A DNA stretch of 43,191 bases from Prototheca cutis (taxonomy: Eukaryota > Chlorophyta > Trebouxiophyceae > Chlorellales > Chlorellaceae): the NCBI GenBank assembly GCA_002897115.2, contig BCIH01000011.1, positions 658,383-701,573 of the forward strand, read 5' to 3'. The notes under the pieces are model-generated. The model saw nothing but the letters and a program-made list of their open reading frames with translations. It was not told where the DNA came from and made no database searches. Below are positions 32,440 to 41,991 of the stretch, one piece after another (position 1 is the stretch's first letter; each line of letters opens with the position of its first letter). Made by a program: the position numbers and the translations under genes.

Positions 32440-33249
32440 ACCCACACACACGCTCCCCAGCAACACACATACCCTTGTATAGTATGGCTCGGCCTCAACG
32501 TCGTTCCCCTGCCGGGCAAGGCGCACGCCTCGGGTCAGGGCCTCGTCCGACCAGGCACGGGCGCCGGCGGCTTTGATCTCGGCACGCAGCACTGCGAGTG
32601 CGTCCCTTCCGGGCTGTCGCAGCCTCGCCGTGCCTTGCAGGTGCGCAAGCCAGTCCTGCACGCCCAGTGCCCGCGCCATGCCGTCGGCCGCGATAGGGGA
32701 ACAAAACCTCTGGCTCTGCGCCAGGAGCACCGTCAGGTCTGTCCATGTGTGGGGCTAGTATTCTGTTTTGTGGGAAGGTGGAAAGCATTCACACATGTAT
32801 ACATGCATGCATGCATGCATGCTGTGAGAATTAACAATGCCCATGATCCCAAGTTGGGCTGATTAACGACGACTTTGTGCATGGGTTCTGCGCCGACCCC
32901 TTCGTCAATCGCCTGACGTAATGCTGAATCCAGGCCTCCCCCCACCTTGGTCCTCGGCGTGGCGGGGCCTGGTCATGTCAAATTTCCTCACACAAGTAGG
33001 GAACGCATCCTCCCAGGCCGAGCAAGGCGCCTCCATCCCCGAGCCGCCGACCTTCCGGAGCACCTGGGGGTCGTTTTGGGGAGAACGAACGTGGACTATG
33101 TTGATGCCCAGGTCGGTCTCGCCAACCCCCATGCATTTGCTGACATTAATCATTCCATTCATGCATGTCTGGATCGTGCATGCACTTGAATTGCGCACCG
33201 CGACCAGCGTCGCGCCATGCTCCGCGACGAGGTTGTCGAACTGCTCCAT
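31592..33249 (-). CDS. TPR-repeat protein, possibly TTC14-like
   Basis: Exons 33249-33199, 33117-32946, about 32923-32863, about 32750-32473, 32243-31804 and 31625-31592. Two clear tetratricopeptide repeats are split by an intron at YYTR / ALELDPGNADAHVALG and continue as AFAAALELEPGHANAWAYAA. They are preceded by WSDEALTRGVRLARQG, a pattern shared with TTC14 proteins. The last 34-base exon ends the protein with KKHKKKGRRRA, a very basic tail; phase 2 across that junction restores a Lys codon. The region between the repeats and the tail is Gly/Thr/Ser-rich and disordered. TPRs mediate protein-protein contacts. TTC14 carries an RNA-binding-type S1 domain, which I could not confirm here. The third exon's donor and the fourth exon's acceptor are unresolved, so the N-terminal half is provisional. 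Confidence 0.6.
32393..32439. repeat. poly-C run of 47 (sense poly-G)
   Basis: Forty-seven C on the plus strand, G on the transcript of the TPR gene, starting some 33 bases after the 5' splice site at about 32472. Its length may be mis-assembled. Confidence 0.9.
32802..32822. repeat. ATGC tetranucleotide repeat
   Basis: About five tandem copies of ATGC/GCAT in an intron of the TPR gene. The sequence is palindromic and contains overlapping TGCATGCA motifs. Confidence 0.85.
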
Positions 33250-33696
33250 CCTGAGTCATGCCGTGCGCTACACCGTACACTCGACTGCAACCCTTCTGGA
33301 CCGCATTATCGATTCTTAACATAGCAATCACCACACAGTGAGTATCCTTCCGAAAGACGTCAAGAGAGATCCTTGGGGGATCCCGCGACGCTGACTCGGG
33401 CGGGCGCAGCTCGTGGAAGCTCGTGGAAACTGATCGATTGCTTTGATTCGGGGCCGGCCCGGAACAGCGCCTCCAGCGACCCGTTATGTCCTGGTTACGG
33501 CAGAATGCTGTCGTGAACCGCACGCGCTTATTTCACATAATTGCATCGCCCTTGAGCTTGTCTTTACTTCTGAACAAAAGAATTGCAACTCCGAGCCCGG
33601 CATGTGATGTGGTGAGGAAGCTGCGAGCGAGTCGTCTGGTCACATAGCCGACCCTTGGTCCGAGCGTTGCAGCGCGGCGACACCTTTCTCGCCGCA
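33250..33696. promoter_or_regulatory. divergent region between TPR and IPUT1-like genes
   Basis: About 450 bases between two divergent start codons, expected to carry both promoters. No specific element was identified. Confidence 0.4.
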
Positions 33697-35858
33697 ATGC
33701 GTGCGAAACGCTGTATCGCCGTTTTACTACTGGTTTACACTTTAACTGGATGGGCCCAGGCCAAGCCCGGGCCGGAGGGACCCCCAGCCATGCGCGAGGC
33801 GTACACCACGCTCCTCTACGGCGACGACTTTCTTCTGGGCGTCCGTGTGCTGGGTCAGTCTCTCCGCGACACCAACACCACTCGGTGAGTGGTTCGCGAT
33901 GTTCACAACTGGCGTCGAATGGCCGTGAACTGCATGGCACCCTCGCCGCGACCGAGGCAGGGGCTCTGCCGGCGTCTCCGGGACCAGCACCGTCCTATTG
34001 CCCACCGCTGCGCAGGGATCTGCTGGCTGTGGTGGTGGGAGACCACGTCTCTGAGCATGCCAAGGCAATCCTCAAGGCGGACGGCTGGAAAGTCCAACAG
34101 GTGGGTGGGTGGGTGCACAGGTCAATTGGGGGATGAACTAGGTTTGTCGGGGCACTGCGATTGTCCATGATCGTTGCAGCGCCTGGTCTCCCTCCCCCGC
34201 CAGAATCACACAGCTGCCTTGAATTTTCCTTTCACGACGTCGCAGGTCAGCGCCATCCAAAACCCGGGGCTGTGGACGGGGACAAAAAAGGGCTCGTTCC
34301 CCAGCAGGTTCTGGGCCGTCTACACCAAGCTTCTGGTGTTTAATTTGACCCAGTATGACACAGGTATATTGTGCATTGCTGGATTTTATGCATGCACTGT
34401 TTTTTACAAGAGAAGAGAAGAGGGGGGCGCAGGTTGGCAGAGAGTCGCCCGGTGTCCCCCGGCCTCCCACCACCACCACCGGCCGCCTGCCACCCTTGAA
34501 AGACACCCGCATGCACTCAACCCCCCAAACACCACATGCACTGGACCCCCGAATCACACCCCACAGTGGTGTACATGGATGCGGACACGATCGCGTTGCG
34601 GAATCTGGACTCGCTGTTCTCCTGCGACGGGCTGTGCGGCGTGATGCGGCATTCCGAGCGCCTCAACTCTGGCGTCATGGTCGTGCAGCCGCGACGGGAG
34701 CTATTTGAGGACATGCTGGCCCGCATCGCCGAGACGCCCAGCTACACCGGCGGCGACCAGGGCTTTCTGAACGCGTATTTCCAGGGGTTTGCCGCGTCGC
34801 CGCTGTTTGTCCCTGGCGACGGCTCCCGCCGGCTGTCGGAGCTGGAGGCGTACGGCAGTGCCACCGGCCAGCGTGAGCATGACAGTCCTGCGAGCAAGGT
34901 GCTGCTGGGCCGACTGCCCACGGAGTACAACGCGGATTTAGGCCTTTATATCTTGAATTCAAACCGCTGGATGGTCCCCGAGAAGGAGCTGGAGGTGCTG
35001 CACTACACGCTGTCGAGCTTCAAGCCCTGGAACTGGTGGTCGGGCTGGATTATTGGCGGGACCATGGAGCAATGGCAGGCCATCAGGCGCCGACTGCCGG
35101 CACCGCATGCCGGGGCAGGGGTGCTGACCTTGATGGCCCTGGCGACGGCGCCCTGCCTCGCAGTGTCCCTGCTCCTGCGGCACTGCTGGGCTCTGGCCCT
35201 GTGTGCCCGGGCGATTGGTGGCGGGCTTGTTGGCGTGCTGCCGGTGCGTCCCCCGGGCAGCGGCTCAAGCGCACGACGGACGAACAGTGCTTCTGGCTTT
35301 GGGTTTGAGCGGGACGTCGCGGTGCCGGCCAGCGTAGCTTGGCTGACGGTTTGCATGGCACCGGCCTGTTTGCTGTTTGCGCTGGCGCTGGCGCTGGCCA
35401 TCGTCCCAGCGCAGGCCCCGCCCGGCTGGGGTTGGCTGCTGGCATATGAGTGGACGGGCTTGGGTTTCGTCTATGGCTTTGGCGCGTGGCTGTGGGCGCT
35501 GGGTCTGTGGGGCCGGGCCCGCCGGGGGGCAGGTGCCGATGGCGCCATCCCGGCCGTCGGCGGCATCGACGGTGGCTCCGGAGGGCCGAAGATTGGGAGC
35601 CTGGTCATCCCGGCCGGGGTGTGGACACAGACGGCGCTGCGACTGGTGGCCACGCTGTGTCTGCTGGGCGTGCTGCCGTGGTGGAGCAGTGTGCTGGGCC
35701 TCCGCACCTTCACCGCGCGCCTGCTCATCATGAGCGCTGCAATTGCGCCCACGACGCTGGTCGTCGGACTGCTGCTGACCCAGCTCGCGCGGGCGTGGTA
35801 CGCCGCGGGGGCACGCAGCCCCACGCAGCTTTCCGCAAAGCCGTTTCACCCCGTTTGA
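33697..35858 (+). CDS. IPUT1: IPUT1-like inositol phosphorylceramide glucuronosyltransferase (GT8)
   Basis: Four exons, 33697-33884, 34016-34100, 34246-34363 and 34567-35858, close to 560 residues. The plant homologue adds glucuronic acid to inositol phosphorylceramide in the Golgi, the first sugar of the GIPC sphingolipid head group. A signal peptide (residues about 5-22, IAVLLLVYTLTGWA) precedes a GT8 domain. The GT8 domain starts with AYTTLLYGDDFLLGVRVLG and has the metal-binding DAD motif at residues 135-137 in VVYMDADTIALRN, then HSERLNSGVMVVQP, YTGGDQGFLNAYF, TEYNADLGLYIL and LHYTLSSFKPWNWW. These blocks are specific to the IPUT1 (PGSIP6) branch rather than glycogenin or GUX. The C-terminal 200 residues hold about six membrane helices, as in the plant enzyme. 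The start follows from the signal peptide. It is convergent with the Tfb4 gene. Confidence 0.88.
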
Positions 35859-36567
35859 GAATGACCAGTAGTTGCTTCCTTTGCTGCTTTCGTGGTGACA
35901 GCGGTGATGGTTTCTGTTGTGGTGATGGCGATGGTGACGACGGCGAGGGGTCAGGGGATGTTCCACCCACCCGCCGCGCACACCTGACCTGACGTTCACC
36001 AATGCACATCCACCTCGACGGGTCGTCAAACCCACCGCCATGACAGACCACTTTTGCGTTTCAGACATTGATGCACTCCGTCTGTCGATCCTCACTCCCA
36101 TCACCCACTGATCACCCACCTGCTCCGTTGGCATGCTGGCTCCCTCACATGTCCCATTGCCTTGCCCTGCTGGACGCAGCTCTGTCTCTCGCCTTGGCTC
36201 ATCACTGATAACCCCAAACTCCAGCACCCAGCTCCATGCATTTCGATGCCGTGCCCCGTTCCTAGCTCGCTCTGGGGTGCCCGCCGGGCACCGCTTTTGC
36301 CATTGGACTGTCGAGCAGGCAATGCTGAGAACGCGACACCCTCTATGACAATCGTCTTTTCTACCTTTCTTGCTCTCTGCAGAAACCAGTAGAACCCCCT
36401 TGAGTTCCAGCAAAGCCGGAGAGTTCCGGGATTCGCAATGGCCATGGGTAACCGGAGTGCCTGATTGAAGTGTTCTCAACACGTACAAGAGGCGTGCAAC
36501 TACCACAAGGCAAGGGCCATCATCACATGCTTATGGCCTTTGCTCAGCCCATCGCATCAACAACGAA
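35859..36567. other. convergent 3' intergenic stretch
   Basis: About 700 bases between the stop codons of the IPUT1-like and Tfb4 genes. A GATGGT/GGTGATG-rich imperfect repeat lies at about 35900-35945. A long minus-strand open frame crossing it is antisense to IPUT1 and is not credible as a gene. Confidence 0.4.
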
Positions 36568-38017
36568 TCAGCCCTCTTGGGCGCTCGGCGAAAATTCGGC
36601 GCCGCACGTCAGGCACGCAGGCAGTGGCTCGCAAAACACGCTGAGACAGACGCTGCAGACGTGGCCGATGCGCAGAGGTCGGCGATGGCACATGCACATC
36701 GCCCCACCCTCCACTGCCGCATCGTTCGGCAGCTCGAGCCGGGTGCGGGCGTCAGGGCCTGCCGCAAACGCCATCTGCGCATGGGTTCCAGGAAGCGGAG
36801 CGGCTTGATGCAGGTGGGGAAAAGGAAAGCCCACACCCAAAATATCACATCCCTCCAGACCCTCTCCATCAAACAAACGCATGAGAAAAGAGAAGCAGCA
36901 GCACAACAACTCATTCCCACCAACAGATACTGCAGGAGGCCTCGCTGGAGCCCCGGGCGAAGGTAGACACCGCTCGTGAGTTGCGCGGCATGCTGGGCAA
37001 AGGACGCGTCCGTCGCGCCCAGTTTGCAGCAGTCCACCACGATACCTCCCCTCTGCAGGAGATATGCTTTGGTTGTGCTAGCTACTGTGAACGGATGGGT
37101 GTTTGCGGCGGCAATCTTGGACGTGACCATGCGTGTCTCTCTCTCCCCCAACCCCAATGCCCAACACACCCAGCACACCTATCCATCCATAAAAGAGGAC
37201 AATCGACCCATGCACTACAGCAACAGCAACAACAGCGCGCAAAAATATTACCTGTGCGGCAAAAACGGCATTCATGAGCGCGATGTGTTGCTCGGCGGGT
37301 TCTGGGGATGCGAGGAGGCACAGGATCCGAGCGGGAACCTCGGTCCCTTCCCCCGCCTCTGCACCCCCTCCCACACCGCCTCGCAGCCGGTTGATGTGGC
37401 ACAGAGCTCTAGAAAGCGCGGCTGCCAACGCAAGCGGCGGGGAACCTGCAACTTCCCGCCCGGCATCTTTCAGCAGTGCCGCATGCAGGGCAGTGGCGGG
37501 GGCAGCCCGCTCTGAGCTCTGTCCCCGGCTCCTCTGATACAGCACCCCACTGAGGCACAAGGGAAATGTGTGCTGTGCCGGTTGGTGGGTGCGGCTGCCA
37601 TATTATTGCCCTGCAGTAGACAGATGCACGTTCCCCACACACCACACACTGCACACCCACTCGACCGCCTCTCTCAACACGATACCTGGATCCCAGTGAA
37701 ACGGAGCGGACGGTCAGGCAGGCCGTCGGATCCAACGTACACAACATGTTAACAAATGCCAGGACCTGTCATGCAAAGAGTTGGAGGGGCTCTGGGCTCG
37801 GCAGTGGTCGGGGAGCAATGTCCAGTCACACCTGCCCATGACCTCCTGACCGCACCTGCCGGTAAAAAGCTGCGGGAGAAATGCCGCCCTTGACGGATGC
37901 CAGCGCATCATGTAGGCTCTGACCCGTCTCCAGAATGATTTCTATGATCGAAGTGTGCTCATGCACTGCATGTGGGTGGATGACTGGCAGCATACATGGG
38001 CCAAGTGGCGGTGTCAT

Positions 38018-38092
<75 letters not shown>

Positions 38093-38219
38093 TCCCGACA
38101 CCCCACCAGGGCGTTGCCGAGTATCGCAGGGTGCCCGGATCGTGCCGGGGTTCATACCCCGTTCCCAGGGCAAAGAATGACCTCTCTACCTCACCTGAAT
38201 CTGTGCTGGCCTCTACCAT
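36568..38219 (-). CDS. TFB4: TFIIH subunit Tfb4/p34 (GTF2H3)
   Basis: Six exons, 38219-38195, 37965-37856, 37765-37686, 37594-37252, 37052-36921 and 36774-36568, close to 298 residues, the usual family length. Tfb4 belongs to the TFIIH core, acting in RNA polymerase II initiation and nucleotide-excision repair. It pairs with p44 through a von Willebrand-A-like fold and has a C-terminal zinc finger. Landmarks are FYRQ|VLAFVNML, ALSRALCHINRL, ARILCLLASPEPAEQHIALM, NAVFAAQ|RGGIVVDCCKLG, GVYLRPGLQRGLLQYLL and the finger MCMCH...HVCSVCLSVFC...CLTC (Cys 257, 259, 270, 273, 278, 284, 287). The first exon supplies only eight residues plus one base. It is separated from the second by the intron with the 74-base homopolymer. 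The start region (MVEASTDS) follows from phase alone. Confidence 0.9.
38018..38091. repeat. poly-G run of 74 (sense poly-C) in Tfb4 intron 1
   Basis: An uninterrupted 74-base homopolymer, C on the transcript strand, about 50 bases before the 3' splice site at 37966. It is the longest homopolymer in the window. Runs of this length are rarely assembled exactly. Confidence 0.9.
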
Positions 38220-38529
38220 GACAAGACTGCGCCCCTTTGGCGTCAGATGCCCAACATCTTGACACCCGGAATGGCGTTCTGCCCAGCACCGCGCAACCTC
38301 GCAAATCAGTACGGGGCCCTCGCATGCCCTTTTTATTCGCCCAGAAAGCCTTTAGTGCTTATTGATCGCAGCAAGAGTGCATGCATTGATGTCTCCTGTA
38401 ATGGAAATGATGTGACGACGAATGTTTCAGGAATGGATCACAGTATTTGGATCGGGGTCATTATTCTGGGTAATCCCCTTGAACCCAGGGAAATGTTTGC
38501 ATTGGGGCGAGGCAGAAAAAACCTGCCGG
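38220..38529. promoter_or_regulatory. tandem spacer, RED 3' end to Tfb4 start
   Basis: About 310 bases between two minus-strand genes. It must contain the RED 3' UTR and the Tfb4 promoter. Nothing specific was recognised. Confidence 0.4.
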
Positions 38530-41500
38530 TCAGATGCGTCTTTTCTTCTGAGGAACAGGTCCCCCAGTTTGCTGCTGCTCCCCCTTGGTCCTCCCTTTCT
38601 TTTCAAAGGCCGAGGTGTGGGTGTGCCCCTTTTGCTCCATCAATTCGCGGATCTGGCCAAGCTGGGTGTCCACCTTTTGCTTCTCGCGGTTTGCGTCCTT
38701 TTCCCTCTCCCTCTGCCGGGATGCGTTGGCAAGATTGTTGGGGTGTCAACGGGAGGGGGATTGCCAACCCAGCTCTCAGGCAGGGTTCCGCCAGCTGCTC
38801 AGCCAGCGTCCGGCCTGATCATCAGCCAACAACTCGCCAACACAACCAGTTCCCAGAATGCAGGCCCATCCCCTGCCAATCACCCAATCCCCACCTGAGC
38901 CTTGCGTCGGGCTCCAGTCTTTTGTTCAGCCAAATATGCATCGTACTCTGCTTGGCTCTCAAAGTCCATCCGGGACTTCATCCCGTCCTGCGGACGAATT
39001 GAAGGGGGGGGGGGCCCCTTCGATGATAGCTTTTCCTGTCAGTCCATCTGCTCGCAGGTTTGGGCCCCCAGCGCTGAGCATGCAGAGAGCTAGCCACCTA
39101 GCAATGGGGATTGCAAAGAAATCACCAATAAAAAGCCCACCACTGCACCTGGCCCTTGTCGTCGGCCGCGGCTTCATCGTCGCTGTCACCAAGCATGTCG
39201 ACGCCATCGTAATACGAAGGGTAACACTCTGCATAGCCGTCGTCTGTGCAAGGAGTGGAGTAGGGTTGGATTGGATGCTTCCTCTTGATCATGATTCACA
39301 TGGGAAGGCGCATACATGCCCCGGCAGGGTCATGCAGCGTCTCTCTGTGGCTCTCTCACTTTTGCACGTGCGCGCCAGCCCCCCCCCCCAACAAACACTC
39401 ACCTTGCTCCAGCTGGAGCCTGGCGGCTCGCTTGGCCTTTTGGACTGCCGCCCGCTCCTCTTCCGCAGTGTCATCCTGTGAAACGCCGAGAACAACAGCA
39501 GTGACGCTAGACGGAGGGGTTGAACGGTGAGGGTTGCATGCACGCCACCTGCAATCACACATTGTAGCAAGTCATGAACAACACAAGCTCCAGTTATCCC
39601 CCTTCCCATTGGTCGCACCGCCAGGTAAAACGACACCCCCGTGTCTGGAGGTTTCTCGTCTCTGGGTTTTGCCACTGGAGAATCGCGACCAGCATTGGTG
39701 TCCGGGTACTGTGCATTGGTGTCCGGGTACTGCGCGTCTGTATTTGGATACTGAGCACTAGTGTCAGGATACTGCGCGTCCGTCTCCGGATACTGCGCGT
39801 CCGTCTCCGGATACTGCGCGTCCGTCTCCAGATAATGACCCAGTTCTCCTTCTTCCGCCGCTGCCGGCCGAGCAATTCCCTGGCCTGGGCTCGGAGGCCG
39901 TGGCGCTCCCAGCGCAGCAGGGTCCTTGCGTGTGGTAGGCACATACTCCTCGCCGTCGCTCTCAAAAATGTTCTCGTCACTGTCTGCTGCCCGAGGTCGC
40001 GCGGGGGAAGCTGCCGCGTCCTCAGCCGCCACACCTGGTCGCGGAATGTCAAAAGCCAGCGAAACGCCGTCCTTGGCAGCCATTGCCGCTGGATCAAGCA
40101 CCACCATGGGCCCCTCTTTCTTTTTACTCCTCTTTTTGGACCCAGCAGAGCCGATGGCCAGGTAGGAAAGCACGCCGACAAGTCGTTCCAGTGCCGTTCC
40201 ACCGGCCTCCACCACCACCAGATTCCTCGGCTGCAGGAGTGTTGTGTGGGTGGAGAACACTCAGGAGAGGGCTGTGCTTAGAATGCATTTGCACATAGCA
40301 CAGGCACATTCCCTCTGCAAGCCGCATCGGAAAAACATGCGGGTCCACACAGTCCAAACAACCAACACCCAACCGAACCCCCCCCCCCCGGTTCAGACCT
40401 TTGGACAGTCTTCTTTTGCTCGCAGTGTCGTGGTGGGCAGGGTCTCTGCCCCGATACCATCCATCTCGTACACGAAGGACATCCGCCTCGGCAGAAACAA
40501 ATCCTTGACGCCTGGGACCAGGAGCAGTGGGTGATGCGGCTTCTGTGCGTTAGAGAGCTCGCTTCCACCTAGAGCCGGGGGACATCCATGAATGAACAAG
40601 GGTCCCCCGTCATCACATCCATGTTCCATGAACGGTCTAAACACCAAAGAACGCACCACCAGAGCTCGTAGACCCCGCAGTGGTGGTGCCAGCTGTCTTG
40701 GTCCCGGTCAAAAACTCAAGAAGGCCGGCTGCCATGGCACTCCGCACCCGGGGCGTGCCACTGAAACCGTCGGCGGCGACCGTGGCGAGCTTCCTGGGCT
40801 GGAATGGCGCAGCAGACCGCCGAGCAGCCGCACCGGCTTCCGGTGCATCGTCATTGTCGCTGCTGGAGTCGTCCTTGCCGCCAGGAGCTGCAGCCTTGGA
40901 TCCCGATCCATCCTGTCCGGCCTGAGCTGTTTCGGCCCGGACTCGTGCCAGCAAGGCAAAGTCAAGGCCCTTGACCAAGTGGGTGTGGGCGACGTCGCCA
41001 CCCATGTACTTGCTTTCCTCATAAGAGACACCNCTCAGCGTCGCATCCTGGGCATTGGTAGGGGCTGGTTGAATGTACAGGTCACGTCATTGTGAAGCTA
41101 CCAGGCAGCTCCCCATGCATGGACAGCTGCCCAGCTAGTTGGGTGATCACCCCTCCCCAACCCCACCACCAGTCTACAGCCGGGATGGACCCTGGCTGGA
41201 GTCTCAAAGCATCCCATTCTGCAGCAATGAGCAGCATGCGCCACGCCCGACAGAAACAGGAACAACCGGCACAAATCACAAAAAAACATACCTGCCCCGA
41301 CTGGTAAAATCCAGCGAGGTCCTGGGGCATGCCTGTGAGCTCTGGGCCCATGCCGTGCCGCCGCTCCATGGCACGGTCCCTGCAGACAAGAGGGGTGATG
41401 GCAAAAGGTCACACTCACAGCGAATCCACCCCAAACTGCATGGGGCCATCCCAATCCCCCGCACCCCCAGCACACCTGTACCCAGAAGGCTGGGCATCGG

Positions 41501-41666
41501 TCCGTCCCGCCTGCGCAGGGCCGCGTTGTCCGTCGCGCGACTTCTGCGGCTTTGGGCGGTGCTTCCTTGGACCGTTATCCCCGCGTCCTGGTCGCGGCGT
41601 GGCCAGCATGCGCCGAAAATCCGCGTTGGACATCCCATCCTGCCCGTCCCCTGGCTCCGAGGCCAT
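38530..41666 (-). CDS. spliceosomal protein RED/IK (SMU2 homologue)
   Basis: Nine exons close to about 610 residues: 41666-41476, 41379-41292, 41047-40645, 40511-40399, 40230-39637, 39475-39403, 39243-39149, 38987-38895, 38712-38530. RED is a spliceosome-associated protein that works with SMU1 during activation of the B complex. Landmarks are MSNADFRRMLATPR, YRDRAMERRHG, the RED_N block YMGGDVAHTHLVKGLDFALL, LFLPRRMSFVYEMDG, TLPTTTLRAKEDCP, VLSYLAIG...SKKRSKKK, NIFESDGEEYVPTTRK, the YAECYPSYYDGVDMLGDSDD block, MDFESQAEYDAYLAEQK and a lysine-rich end KKRRI. Where animal proteins have long RE/RD dipeptide repeats, this one has seven copies of a TDAQYP-type heptad (residues about 400-445). Between the RED_N blocks lies an acidic/Ala-rich insert. 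An ATG nine bases upstream (41675) could also start translation. One N occurs in exon 3. Confidence 0.9.
39691..39828 (-). repeat. coding minisatellite, seven heptad repeats in RED
   Basis: A 21-bp tandem repeat inside exon 5 of RED encodes ETDAQYP with variants (DTSAQYP, NTDAQYP, DTNAQYP). The first copies are nearly identical in DNA, which suggests recent slippage. Confidence 0.9.
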
Positions 41667-41991
41667 GGTGACCACCTCGCGTCACGAAATAGCGATCAAA
41701 TATGGTGCTCTAACAATAATGTACAATGTCTATGCTGAAAGGAAGATTCCATGGCTAGAGGTGGTGTCGTTGCTCGTGATGCATGGCTCCAGGGATCGCC
41801 CGGAGTCTCAGTGAGAAAAAGTGATCAACCTCGCCTGCCGCGCGCGGCTGGTGCCAGCGTGGCAGTCGGTGGGTTATTCGCAAACGGGCTGCTTGACTTC
41901 CTGCACTTGGGACCGCTGTCTGCGACGCCCCATATCGTGTTATTGTTTACTCTTCAATTGCTCTGCAGGAGTCTGTCCTGTATCTGGCGCA
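41667..41991. promoter_or_regulatory. 325-bp divergent promoter region, RED / KCS
   Basis: The shortest head-to-head spacer in the window, between the start codons of RED (minus) and the ketoacyl-CoA synthase (plus). Both promoters and 5' UTRs must fit here. It is less GC-rich than its surroundings, with AATAGCG and AACAATAATG patches. Confidence 0.45.

Noticed and set aside
35265..36506. 413-codon minus-strand open frame
   Set aside because: Mostly antisense to the IPUT1 membrane-helix exon; Arg/Gln/His-rich shadow composition, no motif.
39691..39828. CRISPR-like regular repeat
   Set aside because: Units are directly adjacent 21-bp coding repeats without spacers, inside a eukaryotic exon.
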